64,000 bases of DNA from Sneathiellales bacterium. Lineage in GTDB: Bacteria; Pseudomonadota; Alphaproteobacteria; JANQFL01. Location of the stretch: positions 1 through 64,000 of the forward strand of contig JANQFL010000097.1 of the NCBI GenBank assembly GCA_028277845.1. The letters are read 5' to 3'. Positions 1-8,402 of the stretch are shown here, piece by piece. The notes beneath the pieces are model-generated. The model was not told the origin of the DNA. It was given only the letters and a program-made list of their open reading frames with translations, and ran no database searches. How positions within the stretch are numbered: the stretch's first letter is position 1; every line of letters starts with the position of its first letter. The position numbers and the translations under genes were made by a program.

Positions 1-95
1 CTTGCGCGATGCCCGGCATCGCGCGGCCCCGTCTTCCTGGTGGATGGGCAGGCCGCTCGAGAAACAGAATGGATTCCATCTAAAGAGGAATTGCT
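1..95. other. Window edge, no assignable gene
   Basis: The first 95 bases lie downstream of the convergent LysE gene. One forward frame stays open from base 1 to a TAG at 97-99 and could be the last 32 codons of a gene entering from the left, but another forward frame is also open and nothing in the peptide is recognisable. It is left unassigned. Confidence 0.3.
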
Positions 96-716
96 CTAGT
101 CGAGCAGACCGGCCAGGGCCCAGACACCGAATCCCGCTATGACTAGCGCCGACACACGGTTGACCCAAGCCAGAAATGTCTGTCCCACCCGGCGGTGCAG
201 GGTTTCGGACACGCCGCTCAGAAACAGCCACCAGACCGCCGATCCCAGAAAAACGCCAACGACCAGAACACCTGCCAGCCCATAATCGCCGCCCGTTTCC
301 ACCAAACCGAGACCGGCAAAAATGGCGGCAAACGACAAGATCGTGGTCGGATTGGTCAGGGTCAGCGCGAATACGGACGTGAATGCCACGAACAAACCCC
401 CGTTTCGCGGGCCGCTGCCGTTTTCGGAGGGTGGCGTCAACGCAATGCGGCCCGCCAGATAGAGAAGAAAGATGCCGCCGACCAAACGCGCCCAATCGGC
501 CTGCGCCACCATGAAGGCCGATATGGCCGAAAGTCCGAAACCGGCCACCGCGCCATAGGCGGCGTCGGCTGCCGCGGCACCCAACCCGGAAACGAAGCCA
601 TAGCGCATCCCGCGGCTCAAGGTTCGCTGAATACACAGAAATCCGATCGGACCGACCGGCGCGGCCACCGAAACTCCGATCAATAGGCCTTTCAGGAAAA
701 AAACACCGTATTCCAT
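96..716 (-). CDS. LysE family amino-acid exporter
   Basis: This 206-residue polytopic inner-membrane protein has the LysE/RhtB layout. A first membrane helix carries the family signature near residues 15-30 (SVAAPVGPIGFLCIQRTL) and is followed by about five more helices. Family members export amino acids by proton antiport; the substrate cannot be read from sequence. The start ATG lies 5 bases after the stop of the upstream Lrp/AsnC regulator, so the two form an operon. A LysE exporter beside an Lrp-type regulator is a recurrent pairing, which suggests the regulator senses the exported amino acid. The length is normal and no defect is visible. Confidence 0.88.
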   Translation of the reverse strand: MEYGVFFLKGLLIGVSVAAPVGPIGFLCIQRTLSRGMRYGFVSGLGAAAADAAYGAVAGFGLSAISAFMVAQADWARLVGGIFLLYLAGRIALTPPSENGSGPRNGGLFVAFTSVFALTLTNPTTILSFAAIFAGLGLVETGGDYGLAGVLVVGVFLGSAVWWLFLSGVSETLHRRVGQTFLAWVNRVSALVIAGFGVWALAGLLD

Positions 717-721
717 GCCGG

Positions 722-1204
722 TTACGCCCTTTTCCCTTCTTCCCCTTCTTCCGGCGCCGAACAGGCGACAAACAGGGACTCCTTGGCGGACGACAGGGCG
801 ATCATTGTCGTGGTGCGGACCACGCCGGGCTGAGCCTTGATGCGATAGCGAACGAAATCTTCAAGACGGCCCGTATCACGCACGCGGATCTTGAGCAGAT
901 AGGAATAGTCGCCCGTCACGTGGTGGCACTCCTGGACTTCGGGACACCCGGTGATGACATCCAGGAAGGGATACTCGTCCTCCGGCGCGTTCAACAGCAC
1001 CTGGACGAAGGCACACACGTCGTACCCCGCCCGCTTCGGCGCGACGCGGGCATGAATGCCGGTCACGACACCGGATTGCTGCAACTTCTTCAAACGTTCG
1101 TTGACGGCGGACACGGAAAGACCAACGGATTCCCCCAAATCCGCATACGACGTCCGGCCGTTTTCCTGGATCAGGTCCAACAATTTCCGGTCAAATATAT
1201 CCAT
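722..1204 (-). CDS. Lrp/AsnC family transcriptional regulator
   Basis: This 160-residue protein has an N-terminal winged helix-turn-helix (residues 1-60, beginning MDIFDRKLLDLIQENGRTSY) and a C-terminal RAM/AsnC ligand-binding domain (about 65-145, with the GDYSYLLKIRV core strand). Lrp-family proteins bind DNA as dimers or octamers and respond to amino acids. The gene is first in an operon with the LysE exporter 5 bases downstream, which is its most likely target. The intergenic region to the divergent PspA operon (1205-1369) is AT-rich near the start and probably holds its own promoter. The C-terminal tail after residue 145 is acidic and looks non-conserved. Confidence 0.88.
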   Translation of the reverse strand: MDIFDRKLLDLIQENGRTSYADLGESVGLSVSAVNERLKKLQQSGVVTGIHARVAPKRAGYDVCAFVQVLLNAPEDEYPFLDVITGCPEVQECHHVTGDYSYLLKIRVRDTGRLEDFVRYRIKAQPGVVRTTTMIALSSAKESLFVACSAPEEGEEGKRA

Positions 1205-1306
1205 GACGCCGGTTTCTCACTGAATATTCTAACTACCGCCGGACAATTTACCGATTTTTACCGATGAATCAAAAATTTTTCCCTTTTTCTCCTGATGCAC
1301 TTGAAT

Positions 1307-1347
1307 GTGAGTGCTCACTCACAAAATATGTGAGTGGTTACTCACTC
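1307..1347. promoter_or_regulatory. Tandem TetR-type palindromic operators
   Basis: Two near-identical palindromes lie 23 bases apart centre to centre. The first is GTGAGTG-CT-CACTCAC at 1307-1322. The second is GTGAGTGGTTACTCAC at 1330-1345, which extends to an 18-base palindrome at 1331-1348. They end 22 bases before the PspA start codon. GTGAGTG/CACTCAC half-sites are typical of TetR-family operators, and a TetR gene is third in this operon, so autoregulation is the simplest reading. Confidence 0.75.
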
Positions 1348-1369
1348 ATAAATCGTCGGGAGACGGGAC

Positions 1370-2158
1370 ATGTTGACTAAAATCGTTACAGCCATCCGCG
1401 GCATGGGACACGAGGCCGGTGAAAAAGTGGTCGACGCCCAGGCCTTGCGCATTCTGGAACAGGAGTTGCGCGACGCCGCCACCATGCTGCAGGAATCGAA
1501 CCGCCATCTCGCCCGACTGATGGCGCGCGAAATCGCCGAGAAACGGGCAAACCGGAACTGCGAATCCGAAATCAAACTGTACGAGGCACGAGCCGGCGAG
1601 GCCCTGGACAAGGGCGAGGAAGCCCTCGCCCGCCGGGTCGCCGAACGGATTTGCGCATTGGAACAACAGCGCGACCAACATGGCGCCGCCATTGCCGGTT
1701 ACATCGGCCAGGTCGAACGCATGCGCAAGGCCATCCGGGAAACCGAGGCCCGCATACGCGCCATGAAGCAGGAACTGGCGGTCGTCCGCTCCACCGACGC
1801 GGTTCTGGATGCCGAGCAGATGATCACCGCCGGCACCGACGGCAGCCATGCCGTTCTTGGCGCCGCCGAGGAAACCCTGTCCCGCATCAAACGCATTCAG
1901 GAAGACCGTTCTGTCCGCTTGACCGCCGCCCGCCGGCTGGCTTCGGAAAAGACCGGTAGCGAGCTGGACCGTGCCTTGCGCAGCGCCGGCATTCTCGGCG
2001 ACGAAACATCGACCGCCGATGCCGTTCTGTTGCGAATCAAAAACGCAAAACAAGACAAACCGGCCGAGGATCGGAAGGGCGACGCAAAAGCGGTTCCGTT
2101 CAATGGATTTCAAGGCCCGGCTTATCCGGTGTGCCTGCCGCCCGAAGCCATCAAATGA
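1370..2158 (+). CDS. PspA/IM30 family membrane-stress protein
   Basis: This 262-residue, almost entirely helical protein has long coiled-coil segments (about residues 20-200) rich in Ala, Glu and Arg. It starts with an amphipathic N-terminus (MLTKIVTAIRGMGHEAGEKV) as in PspA/IM30, which oligomerise on and stabilise the inner membrane. At 262 residues it is somewhat longer than the usual roughly 220. It is first in an operon with YiaA, TetR, PlsC and an LplT-like MFS gene, behind the twin palindromes at 1307-1347. The context points to envelope or phospholipid homeostasis rather than the classical pspF/sigma-54 system; no PspF or PspBC gene is nearby. Confidence 0.75.
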   Translation: MLTKIVTAIRGMGHEAGEKVVDAQALRILEQELRDAATMLQESNRHLARLMAREIAEKRANRNCESEIKLYEARAGEALDKGEEALARRVAERICALEQQRDQHGAAIAGYIGQVERMRKAIRETEARIRAMKQELAVVRSTDAVLDAEQMITAGTDGSHAVLGAAEETLSRIKRIQEDRSVRLTAARRLASEKTGSELDRALRSAGILGDETSTADAVLLRIKNAKQDKPAEDRKGDAKAVPFNGFQGPAYPVCLPPEAIK

Positions 2159-2193
2159 CCTTGGCCGAGACGACAACAGAAGGAACCACGACC

Positions 2194-2463
2194 ATGATGC
2201 GCGAAGACTCTCCCGCCTGGATCATGTACACGCAAATCGCATTCTTCGTCTCTCTGGCCATGATGGCCATCGGCATCTTCTTTCTGCCGGTCGATTTCTG
2301 GATGCGCGGCTATCTGGGCATGGCGACGGTGTTCATCATCGGCAGCACCATCACCATGACCAAGACCGTGCGCGACAACCACGAGTCGAAGAAGCTGGTC
2401 AATCGCATCGATGATGCTAAGACAGAGAAGCTGCTCAAGGGCTTCGAGGGGGAGACGGTCTAA
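2194..2463 (+). CDS. YiaA/YiaB family inner-membrane protein
   Basis: This small membrane protein of 89 residues has two predicted transmembrane helices (about residues 10-30 and 35-56) and a short charged cytoplasmic tail. It matches the YiaA/YiaB two-helix domain family, whose function is unknown. The start at 2194 is chosen because a purine-rich AGAAGGA lies just upstream; upstream in-frame ATGs overlap the end of PspA and lack such a site. It is second in the PspA, YiaA, TetR, PlsC and MFS operon. YiaA-like proteins beside PspA fit a membrane-stress role, but this is inference. Confidence 0.7.
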   Translation: MMREDSPAWIMYTQIAFFVSLAMMAIGIFFLPVDFWMRGYLGMATVFIIGSTITMTKTVRDNHESKKLVNRIDDAKTEKLLKGFEGETV

Positions 2464-2536
2464 CGGCCCGGGCGCGCGGAACGGCAAGTCCGTTCCGCCA
2501 CACCCGCCGGACACCGTCGACAAGGGGATTATCACC

Positions 2537-3142
2537 ATGCCGCGTACGAGCGACACAAAACAGAAAATTGCCCGAGCCGCCCTGGACCTGTTCATCACCA
2601 AGGGTGTTTCGGAAACCACAACGCGCGAAATCGCCCAGTTGGCCGGCGTGGCCGAGGGCTCCATCTACCGCCATTTCGAGAGCAAGGATGCCCTCGCCTG
2701 GGAGCTGTTCCGCAATCACTACCAACATCTCACGCTGTCGTTGGATGCCGCGCAGCGGCCGCACGACGGCATTCGCGACAAGGCCGAAGCCATCGTCCGC
2801 ACCTGGTGCCGGCTGGCCGAGGAGGATTGGTCGCTGTTCACCTACTATCTGCTGGTGCAGCACCGCCACCTGGCGCAAATCGAGGACCGGGACAATCCGG
2901 TCCACGTGCTGCGCCGGGTCATCGCCGATGCCATGGACAAGGGTGAAATCCCGGTCCGTGACGTGGAATTGGTCACCGGCATGGCGCTGGGCGTCGTCAT
3001 GCAGCCGGCCATTCACTGCATCTATGGCGGCCTGGCCAGCAACCTGACCGACAACGCGGACCTGTTCGTCGAAGCCGTCTGGCAGGTTCTCGCCCTTCCG
3101 GCTGACACCGCAAACAAAACCCGCGACGGGGAAACGTCATGA
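2537..3142 (+). CDS. TetR/AcrR family transcriptional repressor
   Basis: This 201-residue protein has a TetR N-terminal helix-turn-helix (residues about 8-55; the recognition region contains TTREIAQLAGVAEGSIYRHF) and a helical C-terminal ligand-binding domain. The start at 2537 follows AAGGGG, and the peptide begins at the usual family boundary. The stop overlaps the acyltransferase start by 4 bases (ATGA), so the genes are translationally coupled. It probably binds the twin palindromes upstream of the first operon gene. Its partners (PlsC, LplT-like transporter) suggest a fatty-acyl or lysophospholipid ligand, which is inference from context. Confidence 0.88.
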   Translation: MPRTSDTKQKIARAALDLFITKGVSETTTREIAQLAGVAEGSIYRHFESKDALAWELFRNHYQHLTLSLDAAQRPHDGIRDKAEAIVRTWCRLAEEDWSLFTYYLLVQHRHLAQIEDRDNPVHVLRRVIADAMDKGEIPVRDVELVTGMALGVVMQPAIHCIYGGLASNLTDNADLFVEAVWQVLALPADTANKTRDGETS

Positions 3143-3873
3143 GATCGCTGCTCTTCAATGTGTCTTTCTATGTCTTCACGGGCATCTCGGCGATCCTGGC
3201 GATGCCGTTTCTGTTGGCGCCGACCCGCCGGCCGCTGGTCCGGGTCATCCGCAACTGGTCGAAGGGCGTGCTGTGGCTGATGCGCGCGGTGGCCGGCATA
3301 CGGGTCGAAATCCGCGGCCGGGAGCATATCCCCGGTTCGGGCCCCGCGCTGATTGCCGCCAAGCACCAGAGCGAATGCGACGGCATCGTCATTCTGTCGC
3401 TGGTGCCCGATCTGGCCTGCGTCGCCATGAAGGACCTGCTGAAATATCCGGTCGTCGGCAACATTCTGAAGAAGCTCGAAATGATCATGGTCGATACCTG
3501 CGGCGGCGAGACCCAGCGCGAGGTTCTGGCAACCCGCAGCAAGACCGCCTGCGAAGCGGGCCGGCCGATCCTGATCTATCCGGAGGGCCGCCTGGTGCCC
3601 GTCGGCAATCCGACCGAATACAAGCAAGGCATCTATCACCTGTACGCCGATCTGGATCTGCCGGTCGTGCCGGTAGCCACCAATGTGGGTCTGCGCTGGC
3701 AGTGCCGCGATTGGACGAAGTCGTCCGGCACGGCCGTCGTCGAATTCCTGCCCCCGATCGACACCGGCCTCGACCGGGCCGCGTTCATGCGGACGCTGGA
3801 AAACGCCATCGAGGGCCGCAGCGACGCCCTGGTGGCGGAACTCGCGCCGCGGGCCATCCCGGCCCGCGCCTGA
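3139..3873 (+). CDS. PlsC-type 1-acylglycerol-3-phosphate acyltransferase
   Basis: This 244-residue membrane-associated acyltransferase has an N-terminal hydrophobic anchor (about residues 5-30) and the HX4D catalytic motif in KHQSECDGI near residue 76. The second motif is YPEGR near residue 153, where EGT is more usual. Family members acylate lysophosphatidic acid or other lysophospholipids using acyl-CoA or acyl-ACP. It overlaps the TetR gene by 4 bases and precedes an LplT-like transporter, recalling the Aas/LplT lysophospholipid repair pair of enterobacteria. A second PlsC homologue is at 61175-61891, so this copy may serve repair rather than bulk synthesis. Confidence 0.85.
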   Translation: MRSLLFNVSFYVFTGISAILAMPFLLAPTRRPLVRVIRNWSKGVLWLMRAVAGIRVEIRGREHIPGSGPALIAAKHQSECDGIVILSLVPDLACVAMKDLLKYPVVGNILKKLEMIMVDTCGGETQREVLATRSKTACEAGRPILIYPEGRLVPVGNPTEYKQGIYHLYADLDLPVVPVATNVGLRWQCRDWTKSSGTAVVEFLPPIDTGLDRAAFMRTLENAIEGRSDALVAELAPRAIPARA

Positions 3874-3919
3874 GCCCGAACCAGACACCGGCAAGTCCCG
3901 CATTCAAAGGATCGAACCC

Positions 3920-5251
3920 ATGGCGGAAAATCAATTCCACCTGCTGAAATCCATCCGTTTCCTGCCCCTGTTCATCACCCAGTTCCTGGGCGCCTTCAAC
4001 GACAATGTGTTCAAGAACGCCCTGGTCATCCTGATCACCTACCGGACGGCGCAGAGCGCGGCCATGGACGCGCAGTTGCTCGTCACCCTGGCCGCCGGCC
4101 TGTTCGTGCTGCCGTTCTTCCTGTTCTCGGCCACGGCCGGGCAATTGGCCGACAAGCTGGAAAAATCCCGCCTCGTCCGGCTGATCAAGCTGGCCGAAAT
4201 CGGCCTGATGGCGGCGGCGGCCGTCGGATTCTTTTTGGAAAGCGTACCGTACCTGTTGACGGTGCTGTTCCTGATGGGCACCCAGTCCACCTTCTTCGGA
4301 CCCCTGAAATACGGCATCCTGCCCGACCATCTGCGCGACGACGAACTGATCGGCGGCAACGCCCTGTTCGAAGCCGCCACGTTTCTCGCCATCCTGGTCG
4401 GCACCATCGTCGGCAGCCTGCTGATCCTGACCGCCAACGGCGTGGCGCTGATATCCGTCGCCATCGTCGTTGTCGCCATTGCCGGTTGGCTGACCAGCCG
4501 GAAGGTGCCCTATGCCGCGCCGGGCGATCCCACAATCCAAGTCGATCCCAATTTCCTGCGCGAGACCTGGCGTATCGTCCGCCACGCCAAGGGCAACCGG
4601 TCGGTGTTTCTGTCGATCCTCGGCATCAGCTGGTTCTGGCTGATCGGCGCCACTTTCCTGGTGCAGTTCCCGACCTTCGTCAAAGACGTCATCGGCGGCA
4701 ACGAGCATGTGGTCACGCTGTTCCTGACCATCTTCTCCGTCGGCATCGGCGTCGGTTCGCTACTCTGCAACAAGATGCTGAACGGCGACATCAGCGCGCG
4801 GCACGTGCCGCTCGCCGCCATCGGCATCTCGGTGTTCGCCGCCGATCTGTACTTCTCCACGGCGGGCTCGGAAATCCTCGCGGACACGCCGCTGCTGGGC
4901 ATCGCCGACTTCATGGCGAGCGGCAACGGCTGGCGGGTGTGCGTGGACCTGTTCGGCATGGCGATAGCCGGCGGCATCTTCATCGTGCCCCTCTACGCCA
5001 TCCTGCAGCACGACAGCGAAGAGCGGTACCGCTCGCGCATGATCGCCTGCAACAACATCCTCAACGCGCTCGGCATGGTGATTTCGTCGGCGTTGACGGC
5101 GCTGGCGTTCGCCCTCGGACTGTCGATCCCGGAACTGTTCCTGGCGGCCGCCATCTGCAACCTGCCGGCCGCGGCCGTGATTTCCCGTCTGACGCCGGAC
5201 TCGCGGCTGGCGTCCCTGCTCCGAATTCGGGTGCCGAGGGAACGCCCGTGA
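3920..5251 (+). CDS. MFS transporter, LplT-like
   Basis: This 443-residue major-facilitator protein has about twelve membrane helices. Its N-terminus (FLPLFITQFLGAFNDNVFKN) is typical of the LplT branch and of the MFS half of fused transporter-acyltransferase proteins. LplT flips lysophospholipids into the cytoplasm for re-acylation. The start at 3920 is chosen over upstream in-frame codons that lie inside the acyltransferase gene; AAAGGA sits just upstream. The position after a PlsC homologue fits a lysophospholipid salvage pair, here encoded as two genes. The 3' end nearly abuts the convergent xerD gene, with 8 bases between. Confidence 0.83.
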   Translation: MAENQFHLLKSIRFLPLFITQFLGAFNDNVFKNALVILITYRTAQSAAMDAQLLVTLAAGLFVLPFFLFSATAGQLADKLEKSRLVRLIKLAEIGLMAAAAVGFFLESVPYLLTVLFLMGTQSTFFGPLKYGILPDHLRDDELIGGNALFEAATFLAILVGTIVGSLLILTANGVALISVAIVVVAIAGWLTSRKVPYAAPGDPTIQVDPNFLRETWRIVRHAKGNRSVFLSILGISWFWLIGATFLVQFPTFVKDVIGGNEHVVTLFLTIFSVGIGVGSLLCNKMLNGDISARHVPLAAIGISVFAADLYFSTAGSEILADTPLLGIADFMASGNGWRVCVDLFGMAIAGGIFIVPLYAILQHDSEERYRSRMIACNNILNALGMVISSALTALAFALGLSIPELFLAAAICNLPAAAVISRLTPDSRLASLLRIRVPRERP

Positions 5252-5259
5252 CGTCGCCG

Positions 5260-6162
5260 CTACCGCGCCAGCGGATGATGGGCCGTCACCAGAGCCTGCA
5301 TGCGCTCTTCCAGGACGTGGGTGTAGATCTGGGTCGTGGAAATATCGGCATGGCCCAGCATCTGCTGCACCGCCCGCAGGTCGGCGCCGCGGGCCAGCAG
5401 ATGGCTGGCGAAGGCATGCCGCAATACGTGGGGCGACACCCTGGCCCGGTCGATGCCGGCCTCCATCGCCAGCTCGTCCAATAGCTGCCCGAAACGCCGG
5501 CGGGTCAAATGCCCGGCCTTGCCGCGCGACGGGAACAACCGGCGCGGATCGCCGCCCTGGGCGAGGAAGTGCTTGCGGTGGGGGATGTAGGCCTCCAGCG
5601 CTTTCAAGGCATGATCGCCCATGGGCACCAGCCGCTCCTTGTTGCCCTTGCCGAGCACGAGCAGGAAACGGGGATCGCCCTGGTTCCAGGGAAACGGCAA
5701 ACCGACAAGCTCGGACACCCGCAGGCCGGCCGCATACAGAACCTCGAGCAAGGCCTGCAGGCGCACGCCGTCCGGGCCTTGCCGCAGGCGCGCGGTGTCC
5801 AGCAACCGCTCGACTTCGTCGACCGACAGGATCTTGGGGATGGGCCGGGCCCGGCGCGGACTGTCCACCGCGGTCGCCGGGTTGTCGGGCCGCAGTCCCT
5901 CAGCATAGACGAAGCGGTAAAACTGCCGGAGCGCGGACAATCGGCGGGCCGCCGTCGATGCGGCCATGCCCTGATCGGCCAACATGCCGAGATAGCCGCG
6001 GATGGACGCGGCATCGGCGGAAAGCGTATCGGTCCCGGAACCCTCCACCCAGTCGGCATAATCGTCCAGGTCGCGGCGGTAGGATTCCAGGGTGTTGGCC
6101 GACGCACCCCGTTCGGCGGACATCATTTCAAGGAAGGTTTCGATATGCCGGCGGTCGCTCAC
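5260..6162 (-). CDS. xerD: Site-specific tyrosine recombinase XerD
   Basis: This 300-residue protein has an N-terminal SAM-like core-binding domain (about residues 1-90) and a C-terminal catalytic domain. The visible active-site residues are the Arg in AAGLRVSELV, the HVLRHAFASHL box, and LGHADISTTQIYTHV with the catalytic Tyr. XerD with XerC resolves chromosome dimers at dif. Length and motifs match housekeeping XerD, and there is no excisionase or other phage gene nearby. It lies about 30 bases downstream of a large periplasmic protein gene on the same strand and diverges, further upstream, from aroK; xerD next to aroK/aroB is common in alphaproteobacteria. Confidence 0.9.
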   Translation of the reverse strand: MSDRRHIETFLEMMSAERGASANTLESYRRDLDDYADWVEGSGTDTLSADAASIRGYLGMLADQGMAASTAARRLSALRQFYRFVYAEGLRPDNPATAVDSPRRARPIPKILSVDEVERLLDTARLRQGPDGVRLQALLEVLYAAGLRVSELVGLPFPWNQGDPRFLLVLGKGNKERLVPMGDHALKALEAYIPHRKHFLAQGGDPRRLFPSRGKAGHLTRRRFGQLLDELAMEAGIDRARVSPHVLRHAFASHLLARGADLRAVQQMLGHADISTTQIYTHVLEERMQALVTAHHPLAR

Positions 6163-6193
6163 CTAAGCCGCACCCCCAATGTTCGGCGGCGCC

Positions 6194-8101
6194 TTACAGG
6201 CCGTGGGTCACCGCGGCTTCCAGGGCCAGCCGGCGGGCGTCTTCCCGCAGGCCCGCTTCGCGCAGGGATTCGATGATGGCGGCCAAGCTCAACAGGTTGG
6301 TCTGCGAAATGCCGCCTTCCTCCAGCGCCGTCAGGGACAGCAGCACGGTCTCGCCGAGCCGTCCCTCGCCCGACGCATTGCGCAAGCCGTGCCACAGCGC
6401 GGGCGACGGCATGGTGGTGGTTTCCGATATGCGGTCGAACAGCGGTTCCCAGTCTCCGGCATCGATCTGGTAGCCGAGCGCGGTCAGCAATGTCAGCAGC
6501 ACCTCGGCGTTCTCGGAACGCTGGTCGTCGGGCAAGGTCGACAGGCCCTGCCACCACCGGCGCACGAAGCCGGGATCCCAGGGCACGGTGCCCTGCGGAT
6601 CGCCGATCTGCAGCAAAGCCCACAAGTCGAGCGCCGCGCGGGCGGCGTCCGGATCGTTGGCGATTGCCTGCTGGCGCGCCAGTTCGTACCACGGCACCAC
6701 TTCCCCGACCTGGCCGCCAACCAGCAAAGCCCGGCCGATCTCGCTGGCGGCGAAGGTCAGTTCCGGTGACGGGGTCAACGCCCGCACCGCCGGCAACGTC
6801 ACCCGCACCGCCGTGAAATAGCGGCCGGCATCACGGCCGATGCGCCAGGCGGCACGCAACGCCTCGGCCCGGGCGGCGGGCACCTCGTGTACCTGCGAGA
6901 CCTGATAGAGCAGTGCGTTGGCGCGGGCGCCCGGCGACTGCTCGGCGATGGTCACGGCGTTGGCCAGTTCGTCGCTGTTGAACGGAATGCTGGCGTAGAT
7001 CTGCGCCAGGGTCTCCACCGGCAGGACGCCCATGGCCTCGGCCCGCTCGGCCGCTTCCAGGCGTAACTCAAGCGGCGCGTTGGCCGAGGTCGCCAGCGCC
7101 TTGAGCACGGCCGGACCGGCGCCGCTGGCGGCATCGCCCGGCACCTGCTGGCGCGCGGCGCGCAACATGGCGATATGCAACGGCGACGGTGACGACAGGC
7201 TGTCGATCGGCGCCGCCTCGGCGCCCGTCAGCCGGTCCATCAGCGCATAGAAACCGTCATCCCGGTCGCCCTGTTCGCGCAGCATCGCCAGCGACATCAA
7301 CGCCGCCGGCTGCTTGCCCTCCAGCATGCGGCAGAAGGTCATGGCCTTGAGCCAGAACGTATCGCTGTCCTGGCGCACCATTTCCTTGGCCCGGGCGCAG
7401 GCGTTTTCGTGATCGCCGGTCAGCCACAGGCTTTCGGTTTCGGTCAGGCGCAGGATCGGGTCGGACGAAAACTGCGGCGCCAGTTTGAGAAGTTGCGCCA
7501 CCGACTCGGTGTCCCCCGCGGCCGCCAGCCGGTCGATGCGCAATCCCAGCAGCGTCGGGCCGTCGGATTTGCCCTGCGGCACGTCGGCGGCGGTCAGCAG
7601 CAGCCGGCGCAACAGGCTCTGCATGACCGGCGACGTCTCGCTGGCCGACAGGCGCGGCAACAGCCGGGTCACCAGCGCCAGGTCGGTCCCGGCCCACATG
7701 GTGCGCGGAAAGCCACCGTTGTTGGCGTCGATCAACCCCACCGAGGAGGGATCGAGGGCCTGCAGCGTGGTCACCTGGATGCCCTGGCCGGGTGGCGACA
7801 GCGCCGCGCCCTGAGTGGCCGGTTGCGGCGTGCCGAACGGCGCCGGAGTGACCGAGGGCGTGCCGGCGGGCGGCTGCAGGGTGGTCGGCGGCTGCGTTTC
7901 CGCCGAAACCGCCGGCGGGCGCAGCCGGACCGGCTGATCGGACTGCGGCGCGGGCTCCGCCGTATCCTTGGGCGGCCCCAATGGGATGAGTTGCACCGGC
8001 TTGCTGCTTTGCGCCCAGGCCGAACCGAGCACGGAACAACACATCAGTCCGGCGATCAGCAGTGACCGTGAAACGATTGTCCTATTTGGGGAAACGATCA
8101 T
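6194..8101 (-). CDS. Large secreted alpha-helical protein of unknown function
   Basis: This protein of 635 residues has an N-terminal signal peptide (hydrophobic segment about residues 12-30, cleavage after AWA). A Pro/Gln/Thr-rich linker follows (about 35-110), then a long Ala/Leu-rich helical region that looks like TPR or other solenoid repeats. I do not recognise a named family or a catalytic motif. The start at 8101 gives the signal peptide directly at the N-terminus. It overlaps by 20 bases the end of a 46-residue membrane protein gene upstream, suggesting translational coupling. With xerD downstream, the three genes form a run divergent from aroK. An envelope role is inferred only from the signal peptide. 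Confidence 0.7.
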   Translation of the reverse strand: MIVSPNRTIVSRSLLIAGLMCCSVLGSAWAQSSKPVQLIPLGPPKDTAEPAPQSDQPVRLRPPAVSAETQPPTTLQPPAGTPSVTPAPFGTPQPATQGAALSPPGQGIQVTTLQALDPSSVGLIDANNGGFPRTMWAGTDLALVTRLLPRLSASETSPVMQSLLRRLLLTAADVPQGKSDGPTLLGLRIDRLAAAGDTESVAQLLKLAPQFSSDPILRLTETESLWLTGDHENACARAKEMVRQDSDTFWLKAMTFCRMLEGKQPAALMSLAMLREQGDRDDGFYALMDRLTGAEAAPIDSLSSPSPLHIAMLRAARQQVPGDAASGAGPAVLKALATSANAPLELRLEAAERAEAMGVLPVETLAQIYASIPFNSDELANAVTIAEQSPGARANALLYQVSQVHEVPAARAEALRAAWRIGRDAGRYFTAVRVTLPAVRALTPSPELTFAASEIGRALLVGGQVGEVVPWYELARQQAIANDPDAARAALDLWALLQIGDPQGTVPWDPGFVRRWWQGLSTLPDDQRSENAEVLLTLLTALGYQIDAGDWEPLFDRISETTTMPSPALWHGLRNASGEGRLGETVLLSLTALEEGGISQTNLLSLAAIIESLREAGLREDARRLALEAAVTHGL

Positions 8102-8222
8102 TGGGCAGGACCTTCTCGACCCGTTTTTGCGGCGCCGGAATGTCCCAGCCAGCCAGAAAAACGCCGCCACCCACCAGCAGGGCGACGACAAGCAGAAACA
8201 CGAACAGCGTAAACTTCTTCAT
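8082..8222 (-). CDS. 46-residue single-span membrane protein
   Basis: This small gene starts at 8222 and ends in TAG at 8082-8084. It encodes MKK, one strongly hydrophobic helix (residues 4-25), and a C-terminal segment WDIPAPQKRVEKVLPNDRF. Short proteins ending in a WDIPAP…VEKVLPNDRF-type tail are, from memory, seen at this position in other Rhodospirillales, which supports a real gene. It may be a membrane anchor or a lipoprotein-like partner of the larger secreted protein whose start codon it overlaps by 20 bases. Function is unknown. Confidence 0.6.
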   Translation of the reverse strand: MKKFTLFVFLLVVALLVGGGVFLAGWDIPAPQKRVEKVLPNDRFPK

Positions 8223-8402
8223 AATGCCTGAAACGGTTTATCCCGAGCCTGTCGGTTCGAAAATATGCTAATTGAGAACGGCTAGACGAAAATTATGGCA
8301 GAAATAGGATTTGCGCTAATGTAGCGGCACCTTACCTAGGATTCAACGACACCACGATTACTCTCCGGTTAACCGTCTGCGCCCTCACGAATTGACCCGA
8401 CC

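Noticed and set aside
5260..6162. Integrase of an integrated element
   Set aside because: The tyrosine recombinase has XerD length and motifs and sits in a housekeeping context without excisionase, attachment repeats or phage genes.
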